Assembly (NCBI RefSeq): GCF_003308995.1
Contig: NZ_QFFJ01000002.1
Location: 3,782,001 to 3,846,000, forward strand
Length of the DNA: 64,000 nucleotides
Reading direction: 5' to 3'
Source: Chitinophaga flava
Lineage (GTDB): Bacteria > Bacteroidota > Bacteroidia > Chitinophagales > Chitinophagaceae
The translations under genes were made by a program, and so were the position numbers. The notes under the pieces were generated by a model. It was not told where the DNA came from. It ran no database searches and saw only the letters and a program-made list of their open reading frames with translations. Positions 9,326 through 17,452 of this stretch are shown one piece after another (position 1 is the first letter of the stretch; every line of letters begins with the position of its first letter).

Positions 9326-11104
9326 CTAGTGAGTGAACTGCATTTCACTCAGCATCCGGTAAAGACCACCATCTACACCGATCAGTTCAGCATGCGTACC
9401 TTCCTCCACAATACGGCCTTTATCCAGCACAATGATTTTATCTGCCTGCCGGATAGTGGCCAGGCGGTGGGCGATGACGATGGAAGTACGACCTTCCATT
9501 AATTTGTCTAATGCGTCCTGCACGAGCCTTTCAGACTCTGAATCCAATGCAGAAGTAGCTTCATCCAGGATAAGAATACGTGGATTTTTTAATACCGCTC
9601 TCGCAATAGCAATACGCTGGCGTTGTCCACCGGAGAGCTGTATACCTCTCTCCCCTACAATAGTATCAAGCCCCAGTGGGAAATGCCGGATAAACTCCCA
9701 GGCATTGGCCTTCCGGGCAGCTGCTTCCAGCTCTTCATCCGTAGCCTCGGTTTTACCATAAGCGATATTTTCGCGGATAGTGCCGCCAAACAGGAACACG
9801 TCCTGTGGTACTACAGCCATCTGTGAGCGAAGCACCGACAACGGGATCGATGTTCCCGGCTTGCCATCAAAAGTGATACGACCATGTTCCGGATCATACA
9901 GCCGCAGCAGTAAAGACACGACTGTGCTTTTACCCGCGCCGCTGGGACCCACCAGTGCCACCTTCTGATCCTGTTTCACACTAAAGGAAATACCATGCAG
10001 GATAGTAAGATCAGGGCGGGAAGGATAATGAAACGAAACATCCCGGAAACTGATCTGACCTCCCAACTGGTCGGCCAGTGAAATCTGCTCTACCTGTGTG
10101 ATAGCCTCTTCGGGCTCATCCAGTATTTCAAGCAGGTTTTCGGTAGCACCGATACTTTTTTGTAAGCTGGTATATACTTCAGCCAGACCGGCAATGGAGC
10201 CACCGATAAACACGGAATAAAGGATAAACGACATCAGCTCAGGGCTGGTCATGCCCATGGAAACGCCCCGCCAGATAACCGCTACGAGGGCTCCGAAGAT
10301 ACCCAGGATGATAAAGGAAGAGAAGGCCCCTCTGAATTTACCGCTTTTCATACCAATACGGGCTGCTTCATTGGTACGCTGACGATACCGGGCTATTTCA
10401 AAATATTCGTTGGCAAAAGCCTTTACGTTAAGGATACCTTGCAGGGTTTCTTCCACTACGGTATTAGCGGCAGCTACCTGCGCCTGCACCTGCTTGGCAA
10501 AACGCCTGATAAATTTGCCGAAAAATACAGATATCACCATCATCAACGGCAGAATGGCCATCATAAAGGCGGTCAACTCCCAGGAGGTAACCAGCAGGAT
10601 AATAACACCACCAACGATGATGATCATCTGCCGGATAAACTCAGCCAGGGTAGTGGTCAGGGTATCCTGTAAAAGGGATATGTCAGACGAAATACGGCTG
10701 GTCAGTTCCCCTACCCTCCTCTCCAGAAAAAACTTCATGGGCAGTTTGATCATATGGGCGTAAACATGCTGCCGCAGGGCTGCCAGCGTTTTCTCTGTAA
10801 CATTAACAAACAAAACAGTACGGAAAAACGAAAACGCCGCCTGTGCAACCAGTACCACTACCAGCAACAGACCGGCCTTGTTAAAACCATGCAACAGGTC
10901 CGTAACGCTTTTAGGGTTTACCAAATCACCCAGCAAACGGGGAAAAGCCAACCCAGCCAGGCTGGAGATCAGCAGAAAAAACATACCCAGGGAAAACTCA
11001 ACCCAGTAGGGCTTTACATAACGAAACAGGCGAAAGGTCTTTTTAAGGGACTTCCATTTCAGACTTGGTTTGGGTGCTGGTGTTGCACTGGTTTCATTTT
11101 GCAT
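9326..11104 (-). CDS. ABC exporter, MsbA-like (fused permease-ATPase)
   Basis: 592 residues with a six-helix transmembrane domain (about 30-325) and a nucleotide-binding domain (about 350-585). Walker A GPSGAGKS (386-393), Q-loop VVPQDVF (431-437), signature LSGGQ (490-494), Walker B LILDE (511-515) and H-loop His546 are all intact. Half-transporter that would act as a homodimer; close in layout to MsbA/BmrA lipid or drug flippases. No dedicated partner gene is adjacent, so the substrate is open; lipid A flipping is possible but not shown. Start ATG 11104 follows a TATCTTTG box by 38 bases. Confidence 0.88.
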   Translation of the reverse strand: MQNETSATPAPKPSLKWKSLKKTFRLFRYVKPYWVEFSLGMFFLLISSLAGLAFPRLLGDLVNPKSVTDLLHGFNKAGLLLVVVLVAQAAFSFFRTVLFVNVTEKTLAALRQHVYAHMIKLPMKFFLERRVGELTSRISSDISLLQDTLTTTLAEFIRQMIIIVGGVIILLVTSWELTAFMMAILPLMMVISVFFGKFIRRFAKQVQAQVAAANTVVEETLQGILNVKAFANEYFEIARYRQRTNEAARIGMKSGKFRGAFSSFIILGIFGALVAVIWRGVSMGMTSPELMSFILYSVFIGGSIAGLAEVYTSLQKSIGATENLLEILDEPEEAITQVEQISLADQLGGQISFRDVSFHYPSRPDLTILHGISFSVKQDQKVALVGPSGAGKSTVVSLLLRLYDPEHGRITFDGKPGTSIPLSVLRSQMAVVPQDVFLFGGTIRENIAYGKTEATDEELEAAARKANAWEFIRHFPLGLDTIVGERGIQLSGGQRQRIAIARAVLKNPRILILDEATSALDSESERLVQDALDKLMEGRTSIVIAHRLATIRQADKIIVLDKGRIVEEGTHAELIGVDGGLYRMLSEMQFTH

Positions 11105-11142
11105 TAGGATATAATCTTTGTTATTGGGGACGGATATGGGTA

Positions 11143-11150
11143 CAAAGATA
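11143..11150 (-). promoter_or_regulatory. Candidate -7 box TATCTTTG for the ABC exporter
   Basis: TAnnTTTG match on the minus strand between the upstream terminator (11163-11205) and ATG 11104. No convincing -33 element. Confidence 0.45.
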
Positions 11151-11162
11151 TTGTATAAAAAA

Positions 11163-11205
11163 TTGCCTTACTGCGGAAGAAATAATTTATTCCGTAGTAA
11201 GGCAA
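11163..11205 (-). terminator. Intrinsic terminator after the 79-aa lipoprotein gene
   Basis: 16-bp stem TTGCCTTACTGCGGAA / TTCCGTAGTAAGGCAA (one G-T type mismatch) with an 11-base loop, followed on the minus strand by a T-rich run (TTTTTTATAC). Confidence 0.8.
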
Positions 11206-11220
11206 AACCAGTGACAATAG

Positions 11221-11460
11221 CTACTGATGTTTGTGTGTCGGATTTTTCGAAGAATCACCGGCATGGGCAGGATCTTCACCCGGATTGATTCCTCCCGGAG
11301 GCGTTTCTTCCGCAGCGGTATCCGGAAGGATGGCTGCTGTGTCAGCAGCGGCATTGTTGTCCATTTTCATTGAATCCTGGTTGGGTTGTGCACCATTTCC
11401 ACAGGAGGTCAGCATAATGGCCGATATGCCGGCAGCGAGCAAAAGACAGGTTACTTTCAT
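11221..11460 (-). CDS. Small lipoprotein of unknown function
   Basis: 79 residues: a lipoprotein signal peptide (MKVTCLLLAAGISAIMLTSC, lipobox LTSC, Cys20) and a short acidic, Ala/Pro/Asp-rich hydrophilic tail ending in HKHQ. No recognisable domain; likely intrinsically disordered and tethered to the membrane surface. The next minus-strand gene upstream (11534-11731) is a second small lipoprotein of similar style, and the two may be read together. Function not recognised. Confidence 0.7.
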   Translation of the reverse strand: MKVTCLLLAAGISAIMLTSCGNGAQPNQDSMKMDNNAAADTAAILPDTAAEETPPGGINPGEDPAHAGDSSKNPTHKHQ

Positions 11461-11533
11461 GATATGGTCTTTTTTTTAAAGGTGAAGAAAAACAGTTTTA
11501 GGTATAATCGTCTTCACCTGCTGAAAGCCCCCT

Positions 11534-11731
11534 TTAACGATGGGAAGTGTCTGGTTTGGTGATCATGGTGTCTACCGGCACTACACGGGTGCTATCCACG
11601 CTTGGTACAGCCACTGCCAGAGAATCTACCGTTGTGGTAGTTTCTTTGCTGCTGTTGCAGGCAAAGAGCAGAATACACAACATTCCGGTGATACAGGCCA
11701 CGATAAAAAATTTGTATATAAAAGGCTGCAT
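11534..11731 (-). CDS. Small lipoprotein of unknown function
   Basis: 65 residues with signal and lipobox LLFAC (Cys25) followed by a Ser/Thr/Val/Asp-rich tail of about 40 residues (TTTTVDSLAVAVPSVDSTRVV...). Low-complexity, probably disordered, no known domain. Similar in design to the 79-aa lipoprotein immediately downstream, separated by about 70 bases. Divergent from the MgtC-family gene. Confidence 0.65.
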   Translation of the reverse strand: MQPFIYKFFIVACITGMLCILLFACNSSKETTTTVDSLAVAVPSVDSTRVVPVDTMITKPDTSHR

Positions 11732-11803
11732 ATGGTTGGTATTAGAAACAAATATGTTATCAGATCATTTTTTTATATTAAACGAAAGAATTGTGCCAAC
11801 CCT

Positions 11804-11811
11804 TACATTTG
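11804..11811 (+). promoter_or_regulatory. Candidate -7 box TACATTTG for the MgtC-family gene
   Basis: TAnnTTTG match 23 bases before ATG 11834; supports the shorter start of that gene. Confidence 0.5.
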
Positions 11812-11833
11812 TAAGAAGATATTTCCCCTTAAC

Positions 11834-12499
11834 ATGAAACACGTCTTACAGATTATACAGGAAGACCAGGTATTAAAAGTTTGTATAGCCTTGCTGGTTG
11901 GCACCATCCTGGGGCTGGAACGGGAATACAAACGCAAGGCTGCAGGTATGCGTACTATGACGCTCATCTGTGTAAGCAGTGCTATCTTTACCATCCTATC
12001 TGCCGAACTGGGTTTCCCCGGCAGCCCGGATCGTGTGGCCTCCAATATCCTGACAGGCGTGGGTTTCATTGGTGCGGGTGTTATCTTCAAAAACGAATAT
12101 ACCATCGATGGCATCACCACGGCCGCTTCTATCTGGATAGCCGCCGCTCTGGGGATGGCAATTGGTATGAGCCAGTACGTACTGGCAGCCACCGGGCTCA
12201 TTGGCGCATTGATTGTACTTATACTGATGGAGTTCACAGAAAAAAGTATCTCAGAAGTCAACGACAAACGTTACTACATTATCTTCTTCCATGAAGATAA
12301 ACTTCCGCAGTTGAACATAGAACATATCCTCAACACTTTCGGACTGAAATATAAAAGGATGCTCATCATGCGTAAGGGAGACCAGATAGAAGTAAATTAC
12401 ACAGTCCGTGGAAATCGTAGCAAAATGGAACGATTAGATGATTTTTTGCTACAGAACGAACATATATCTCAATTTCAGGTACAACTAAATCCATTATAA
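11834..12499 (+). CDS. MgtC/SapB family membrane protein
   Basis: 221 residues. Four to five membrane helices in the first ~140 residues with the family motifs LGLEREYKRKAAGMRTMTLIC and GVGFIGAGVIFK...IDGITTAASIWIAAALG, then a cytoplasmic ACT-like tail (about 150-221). MgtC proteins act in magnesium-limited growth and modulate the F-type ATPase in enterics; SapB-type members are broader. I use ATG 11834; the open frame extends back to 11540 across the divergent lipoprotein gene, but the TACATTTG promoter box at 11804 lies inside that extension. Seven bases separate it from the DUF763 gene, suggesting one transcript. Confidence 0.88.
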   Translation: MKHVLQIIQEDQVLKVCIALLVGTILGLEREYKRKAAGMRTMTLICVSSAIFTILSAELGFPGSPDRVASNILTGVGFIGAGVIFKNEYTIDGITTAASIWIAAALGMAIGMSQYVLAATGLIGALIVLILMEFTEKSISEVNDKRYYIIFFHEDKLPQLNIEHILNTFGLKYKRMLIMRKGDQIEVNYTVRGNRSKMERLDDFLLQNEHISQFQVQLNPL

Positions 12500-12506
12500 A
12501 CAACAG

Positions 12507-13706
12507 ATGCCTTCATATGCAGATATGCCTTTACATTACGGCCACGTGCCTGTCTGGCTGGCCAGGCGGATGTCGCTCCTGGGCGGCGCTATTGTAGAGG
12601 CGATAGTGACAGATTACGGTAAAAGTGAAGTAATAAGGCGACTCAGCGACCCATGCTGGTTTCAGGCCCTCGGCTGCGTACTGGGCATGGACTGGCACTC
12701 TTCCGGTATCACCACCAGTGTGATGGGCGCGCTGAAAAAAGCAGTCAATCCGCGCTCACAGGAACTCGGGATTTATATCTGTGGCGGTAAAGGACGTTTC
12801 AGCCGGGAAACACCCGCAGAACTGATGCGCATCGCTGAGAAAACAGGGCTGCCCGGTGAACAGCTGGTACATAGCAGCAAACTAACAGCTAAAGTAGATA
12901 ATACAGCCATACAGGATGGCTTTCAGCTATACCTGCATTCTTTTATTCTTTCTGAAGATGGGGAATGGGCCGTAGTGCAACAAGGCATGAACGATGCCAG
13001 CAGCATGGCACGCCGCTACCACTGGCACTCTTCGGCGTTCAGCTCCTATACCGAAGCACCACATACCTTTATCTACGGCCGCAACCAGGGCATGATACTC
13101 AATCTTACCGATACGGCAGCAGCATCTACTAAAACAGGTATCCTCCAGCTGCTGAAGGAAAAGCCCGCCCAGCTGCTACCGGAAATACGCAACCTGGTAA
13201 TGCCCACCCATCATGATGTACGAGCCGAAAACGTGAACCTTAAACGGTTAGGTAGTGTACTCGCCCTGGCTCATGAGGTACATCCTTCCGATTTCGAATC
13301 CCTGCTCATGCTGGAAGGCGTAGGCCCGCGGACCTTACAGTCGCTGACCCTGGTCAGTGAAGTCATCCACGGTACACCTTCCCGCTTTGAAGATCCGGCC
13401 CGCTTTTCTTTTGCCCATGGCGGCAAAGACGGCCACCCTTTCCCGGTACCCACACGCATATACGACGAAACCATCGATACACTCCGGGATGCACTCAACA
13501 AAGCCAAAATAGGACATACCGATAAACAGGACGCCATCCGGAAACTCTCTGTCCTCTCTCAACAACTGGAAAAGGACTTTGAACCCAATGCCAACTTCGA
13601 TAAAGTGGTGGCACAGGAAAGACGGGATTCCTGGAAATATGGCGGCAGGACTGTGTTTGGGAAAACAAGCAAACCCAAAGACGGAGATCAGTTATCTTTA
13701 TTCTGA
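12507..13706 (+). CDS. DUF763 domain protein with helix-hairpin-helix-like segment
   Basis: 399 residues, the full length of the DUF763 family (opening ADMPLHYGHVPVWLARRM, then MDWHSSGITTSVMGALK and QQGMN...ARRYHWHSS). No experimentally known role. Residues about 262-282 (DFESLLMLEGVGPRTLQSLTL) read as a helix-hairpin-helix DNA-binding motif with the central GVG. Many conserved His/Arg residues (WHSSG, YHWHS, HHDVRAENVNLKRL) suggest a nucleic-acid or metal-dependent enzyme. It lies 17 bases upstream of endonuclease V, which points to a DNA or RNA repair setting; that is inference. Confidence 0.85.
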   Translation: MPSYADMPLHYGHVPVWLARRMSLLGGAIVEAIVTDYGKSEVIRRLSDPCWFQALGCVLGMDWHSSGITTSVMGALKKAVNPRSQELGIYICGGKGRFSRETPAELMRIAEKTGLPGEQLVHSSKLTAKVDNTAIQDGFQLYLHSFILSEDGEWAVVQQGMNDASSMARRYHWHSSAFSSYTEAPHTFIYGRNQGMILNLTDTAAASTKTGILQLLKEKPAQLLPEIRNLVMPTHHDVRAENVNLKRLGSVLALAHEVHPSDFESLLMLEGVGPRTLQSLTLVSEVIHGTPSRFEDPARFSFAHGGKDGHPFPVPTRIYDETIDTLRDALNKAKIGHTDKQDAIRKLSVLSQQLEKDFEPNANFDKVVAQERRDSWKYGGRTVFGKTSKPKDGDQLSLF

Positions 13707-13723
13707 CAGCAACAGCGGAAACT

Positions 13724-14413
13724 ATGATAAACTACAATGAACTCAGCATACCGGAAGCTACCCGGCTACAGCAGGAACTACGTAAAGAAGTCATTACAAC
13801 ACCCTTCAAGGGTAAAGTGCAGTATGTGGCAGGAGCAGATATTTCTTTCAATAAATTTAGTACAACGGTATACGCCGGCATTGTACTGCTGCATTTCCCC
13901 AGCCTTCAGCCGGTAGGATACAGTCTTGTAAAGAAGGAGGTGACTTTTCCCTATGTGCCGGGTTTCCTGGCCTTCCGTGAAGTGCCCGCCCTCCTGGATG
14001 CATGGCAGCAGCTGCCACAAAAACCTGATGTACTCGTTGTGGATGGACACGGTATCGCGCATCCCCGCAGAATGGGCATTGCCTCCCACTTCGGCGTGCT
14101 GGCCAACCAGGTAACCATCGGCAGCGCCAAGAAAAAACTGTTTGGCCTATACGAAGAACCAGGGCCCGCAAAAGGTAATCATTCACCCCTTACCGACAAA
14201 CAGGGAGAAGTGATCGGTACAGTATATCGCAGCAAACAAAATGTAAAACCTATCTTCATCTCTCCCGGCCATCTCATTGATGTTGCCGGAAGCCTGGACC
14301 TTGTCAGCCAGTGCGTACAGCGCTACCGGTTACCAGAACCTACACGGCTCGCCCACAATGCAGTAAACCAATTCAGGCTGGGCACACTCCCACAGGGTTA
14401 TACACCCGCATAG
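13724..14413 (+). CDS. nfi: Endonuclease V
   Basis: 229-residue deoxyinosine/inosine-specific endonuclease that nicks one base 3' of the damaged base. The family residues are all present: Asp39 in AGADISF, the PYVPGFLAFRE block with Tyr77 (wedge) and Glu86, Asp107 and His113 in VVDGHGIAHPRR, and the basic SAKKKLFG segment. Length is typical for bacterial Nfi. It follows DUF763 closely on the same strand (17 bases) and is convergent with a secreted-protein gene six bases away. Regulation not evident. Confidence 0.93.
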   Translation: MINYNELSIPEATRLQQELRKEVITTPFKGKVQYVAGADISFNKFSTTVYAGIVLLHFPSLQPVGYSLVKKEVTFPYVPGFLAFREVPALLDAWQQLPQKPDVLVVDGHGIAHPRRMGIASHFGVLANQVTIGSAKKKLFGLYEEPGPAKGNHSPLTDKQGEVIGTVYRSKQNVKPIFISPGHLIDVAGSLDLVSQCVQRYRLPEPTRLAHNAVNQFRLGTLPQGYTPA

Positions 14414-14419
14414 CCATGG

Positions 14420-16048
14420 TTAAAACTGAACCCAGGCCACACAGGCTTTTTTTTCAGTACCCTTACGGCTGATCATCACGGTAGCGTATACACGCTTTGC
14501 ATTGTCGTAGTCCGCCGCGCCCATCATACAATAATACCCTTTGGTGACTTCAGGATTGCCGAACAGAAAAAGCCGTTCCATCTTTCCATTATAAAACCGG
14601 TAACAAACGAAGTTAGCGTCATTGATATATTTCAGCGGCTTCTTCACTTTATCCTGACCGCCGGTATCAAGGTATTGCAGGTAATCATTAAACAATACAA
14701 AAGAAGCATTGGGGATGCGCACAAAATCATAAGACAGATAAGTGTTGGTATTCAAGGCTGCGATCTTATTACGGAATACCCATTCGCTCTTGGCCCTGCG
14801 ATGCTGATAAAAAGGTTCGCAGATACCGGTGATAGACTGATATTTGGTTACTGCCAGTGTTTCATCTTCGCGGCCGGCAGTATCCAGCAGAGCAATGCCG
14901 ACGTCTCCCATATTGGTATGCAGCTTATTGATCTGATTGTTGCCTTGCTTAAAACGGGTCAGCGTTTCCATCAGCAATGTACATTTACCATCCGGTTCCA
15001 TCAGCACGCGCTGTGGCGCCCCTTTGTACGGCTCGTCTTTATAACCCAGGTTGATCTGTGCGTTTCTGGACAACTCAGGAAACGATAACTGCACGTGTTT
15101 GCGCAACTTACCCGAAGCCAGCAGGGTATTCATGAAAATACCGCTGCTACCGTCAGAGCGCTGGCCTGGCACATTCAGCAGCATCCGTATTTCATCCCTT
15201 AATGGTACATATTGCAGGTAGCCACTCACATCTCCATAGTTAGCGGTATAGTCCAATTCACGATGCGCAAAGGTGGCCGAATCGGGGGACAAGGCGGAAA
15301 AAATCACTTTAGACCAAGGCTCACTCCCTTTACGTTTGGTATTAAATCCCACCGTACCCATATATACCTTTTCTTTTCCCTGCACCGACATATGGATATA
15401 ACTGAAATAGCTATACGATGAATCAGGCAGATAATAAAAGCCGGTATGAATCAACTCATGCGACGGAGAGAAATGTAGCACCCGGATACGCTCACGGACA
15501 CTGTCATTGCGCTGTATTTCCGTACCGTTGAAAAAAGCCACTGCGTAATAATCGCTGTTGGGATCTTTCTCTACATAACAATCGTGTGTAGCCAGGTTTT
15601 CCTGGACATATACACTACGATGCTGCACCGATGGTAATTCCCCCAATCTGTCTTCTCTGATCAGCTTGCCGCTTTGCGGGTCCAGCACCAGCCTGAAAAA
15701 CACCGGGATATATTTCACCAGCTGCTGCAGGAAAACCACCGGCTGCCCGTTTATCTCATAGATACCGTCTATCTCCGTTGATTCAATATCAGTAGCGTTC
15801 CATAAACTGCTAACTACCGAGTCTGTAGCTATCAACTCCCGCTTATGATCATATACAGATACACGCAGTCCTTCTTTTTTGGAAAAGTGTAGCCAGCAGG
15901 TATTACCGTTTTTTAACTGCATCAGTTTGTCCCATCCGTCCAGCGGCTCTTCAACGGCAGGTCCCAACGTCACGATAGGCACCTGCGCAAGGCAGGCTGC
16001 CGGACAGATAAAAAAGAAAAACAAAACAACTGATTTGATATAATTCAT
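14420..16048 (-). CDS. Secreted protein of unknown function
   Basis: 542 residues with a clear signal peptide (MNYIKSVVLFFFFICPAACLAQ). The rest is soluble with regular beta-strand blocks separated by polar loops, which could be a propeller-like fold, but no family is recognised. I start it at ATG 16048; the frame also has a GTG two codons upstream. A TATATTTG box lies 20 bases upstream and gives a leader of roughly a dozen bases. No operon partner. Confidence 0.65.
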   Translation of the reverse strand: MNYIKSVVLFFFFICPAACLAQVPIVTLGPAVEEPLDGWDKLMQLKNGNTCWLHFSKKEGLRVSVYDHKRELIATDSVVSSLWNATDIESTEIDGIYEINGQPVVFLQQLVKYIPVFFRLVLDPQSGKLIREDRLGELPSVQHRSVYVQENLATHDCYVEKDPNSDYYAVAFFNGTEIQRNDSVRERIRVLHFSPSHELIHTGFYYLPDSSYSYFSYIHMSVQGKEKVYMGTVGFNTKRKGSEPWSKVIFSALSPDSATFAHRELDYTANYGDVSGYLQYVPLRDEIRMLLNVPGQRSDGSSGIFMNTLLASGKLRKHVQLSFPELSRNAQINLGYKDEPYKGAPQRVLMEPDGKCTLLMETLTRFKQGNNQINKLHTNMGDVGIALLDTAGREDETLAVTKYQSITGICEPFYQHRRAKSEWVFRNKIAALNTNTYLSYDFVRIPNASFVLFNDYLQYLDTGGQDKVKKPLKYINDANFVCYRFYNGKMERLFLFGNPEVTKGYYCMMGAADYDNAKRVYATVMISRKGTEKKACVAWVQF

Positions 16049-16067
16049 TTCCACTAATTATTAATAT

Positions 16068-16075
16068 CAAATATA
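16068..16075 (-). promoter_or_regulatory. Candidate -7 box TATATTTG for the 542-aa secreted protein
   Basis: TAnnTTTG match on the minus strand, 20 bases before ATG 16048, embedded in a very AT-rich stretch, so chance occurrence is possible. Confidence 0.35.
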
Positions 16076-16100
16076 TATAATTATTTATAATTATTATGCA

Positions 16101-16125
16101 TCCCAGGACTAAAGTCCTGGGCTAA
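16101..16125 (+). repeat. REP-like palindrome, variant copy
   Basis: CCCAGGACT-AA-AGTCCTGGG followed by CTAAA. Same family as the copies at 25781, 26051, 41149 and 41315 but with the seventh stem pair changed G-C to A-T on both arms, so pairing is kept. Single copy here; no inverted partner within the intergenic region. Confidence 0.8.
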
Positions 16126-16197
16126 ATTGTAGGCAGTGACGACGGAGGTATTGAATCAGACTTCGGAGACAAGATATTGGAGATGGGGGGATGGCAA

Positions 16198-16233
16198 AAA
16201 AAAAGGTGTATCAATACCTGATACACCTTTTTT
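16198..16233 (-). terminator. Intrinsic terminator of the metal-efflux operon
   Basis: Stem AAAAAAGGTGTATCA / TGATACACCTTTTTT, loop ATACC, just after the adaptor gene stop (minus strand), with A/T runs on both sides. Confidence 0.85.
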
Positions 16234-16255
16234 CAATTGGTAATTCGTAATTGTT

Positions 16256-17440
16256 TTAATGTCCGTGTTCTTCGCCGCTGTTCTTCATTTTGGCAAGCAG
16301 GTCGTATGCTCCTTTGATTACAATTTCCTGAGGGATGTTTCCCTGAGGGAAGTTTACTTCCGTATAGCCTTGTTCGTTACTGCCTGGCTGAACTTCCAGC
16401 ATTTTAAAATGATGGGTACTATCTTTACCGGGAGTGTCTTTTACGAACACGTAGGCCTTATTTTCGAAATTCACAACGGCGGCTTCCGGTAATGCCTGTA
16501 CGTTGCCCGCGCCGGCTTCGATCATTGCCTGCAAATAAGTACCAGGCAATAATTGAGTATCTTCTTCATCCAGATGGCAATGTACCCTGACAGTACGTTC
16601 CGGACTGATTTCCCGTCCAATCAGATGCACGGTGGCTTTACGCTGCTTTGTTTCATTAGCCAGGGTAAAACGTACCGGTTGGCCAATCTTCAGCCGGGGA
16701 ATATCCTTTTCAAACACCGTCAGCTCTGCATGCAGGTGCTCGGTATTCACTATCCGGAAAAGGATATCTGCCGGATTCACAAACTGTCCCAGGTTAATAT
16801 TCACCTGGGTTACATAACCACTGATAGGTGCGTATACGTTTACACTCCGCTGTATATTACCTTTTTCCAGCCCTGCAATATTGATATTGATGAGAGATAG
16901 CTTTTCCCGTAGACCTTTCACCTTTGCCTGCAGCGATTCGAAGGTAGCCTTTGCCTGTTGTACGGTTTTCAAGGCATTCACATTTTCGCGGGAAAGCTCC
17001 TGTTGACGGTTATATTCCGTAACAGCGTATTCCAGCTGGCTGCGGGCATCCAGGTAATCCTGTTGCAACTGGATGTAATCAATGTTTTCCAGCGTAGCCA
17101 GTACCTGACCTTTTTTGACAGGCATTCCCTGCAGCATAGTGGTTTGCCGGATAAAACCACCCATTGGTACAGACACGCTTACTGTCTGCTGCGGAGGTAC
17201 ATCCAGTAAACCATTCACCTTTACAGCACTGCTGATTTCCCGTTGTTCCGGAGCACCCAAAACAATACCTACAGTTTGGAACTGTTCATTCGTCAGCGTT
17301 ACAGTATTGGGAGCTTCTTCGTGTTCATGTTCCTCCGTTGGTTTTTCTGCAGTTGTTTTTTTGTTCCCGCAGGAAGCCAGCACCAGACCGGACAACAGCA
17401 TGATAACGGTAGCGTATATACGATATTTATTGCGTTTCAT
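16256..17440 (-). CDS. Efflux RND transporter periplasmic adaptor (CzcB/CusB-like)
   Basis: 394-residue lipoprotein (lipobox LASC, Cys24) of the membrane-fusion family that bridges the RND pump and outer-membrane channel. The N-terminal tail is His/Glu-rich (EEHEHEEA, 37-44) and the C-terminus ends EEHGH, both plausible metal-binding tags. Domain order is standard: beta-barrel/lipoyl halves around a coiled-coil hairpin at about 125-195, with GYVTQVNINLGQFVNPADILFRIV in the lipoyl domain. Last gene of the DUF6660-pump-channel-adaptor operon, 12 bases after the channel gene, ending in a terminator. Confidence 0.9.
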   Translation of the reverse strand: MKRNKYRIYATVIMLLSGLVLASCGNKKTTAEKPTEEHEHEEAPNTVTLTNEQFQTVGIVLGAPEQREISSAVKVNGLLDVPPQQTVSVSVPMGGFIRQTTMLQGMPVKKGQVLATLENIDYIQLQQDYLDARSQLEYAVTEYNRQQELSRENVNALKTVQQAKATFESLQAKVKGLREKLSLININIAGLEKGNIQRSVNVYAPISGYVTQVNINLGQFVNPADILFRIVNTEHLHAELTVFEKDIPRLKIGQPVRFTLANETKQRKATVHLIGREISPERTVRVHCHLDEEDTQLLPGTYLQAMIEAGAGNVQALPEAAVVNFENKAYVFVKDTPGKDSTHHFKMLEVQPGSNEQGYTEVNFPQGNIPQEIVIKGAYDLLAKMKNSGEEHGH

Positions 17441-17452
17441 ATGAGGGTAGTT

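Noticed and set aside
11540..11833. Longer N-terminus for the MgtC protein
   Set aside because: Would cover the divergent lipoprotein gene and the promoter box; the MgtC family starts at ATG 11834.
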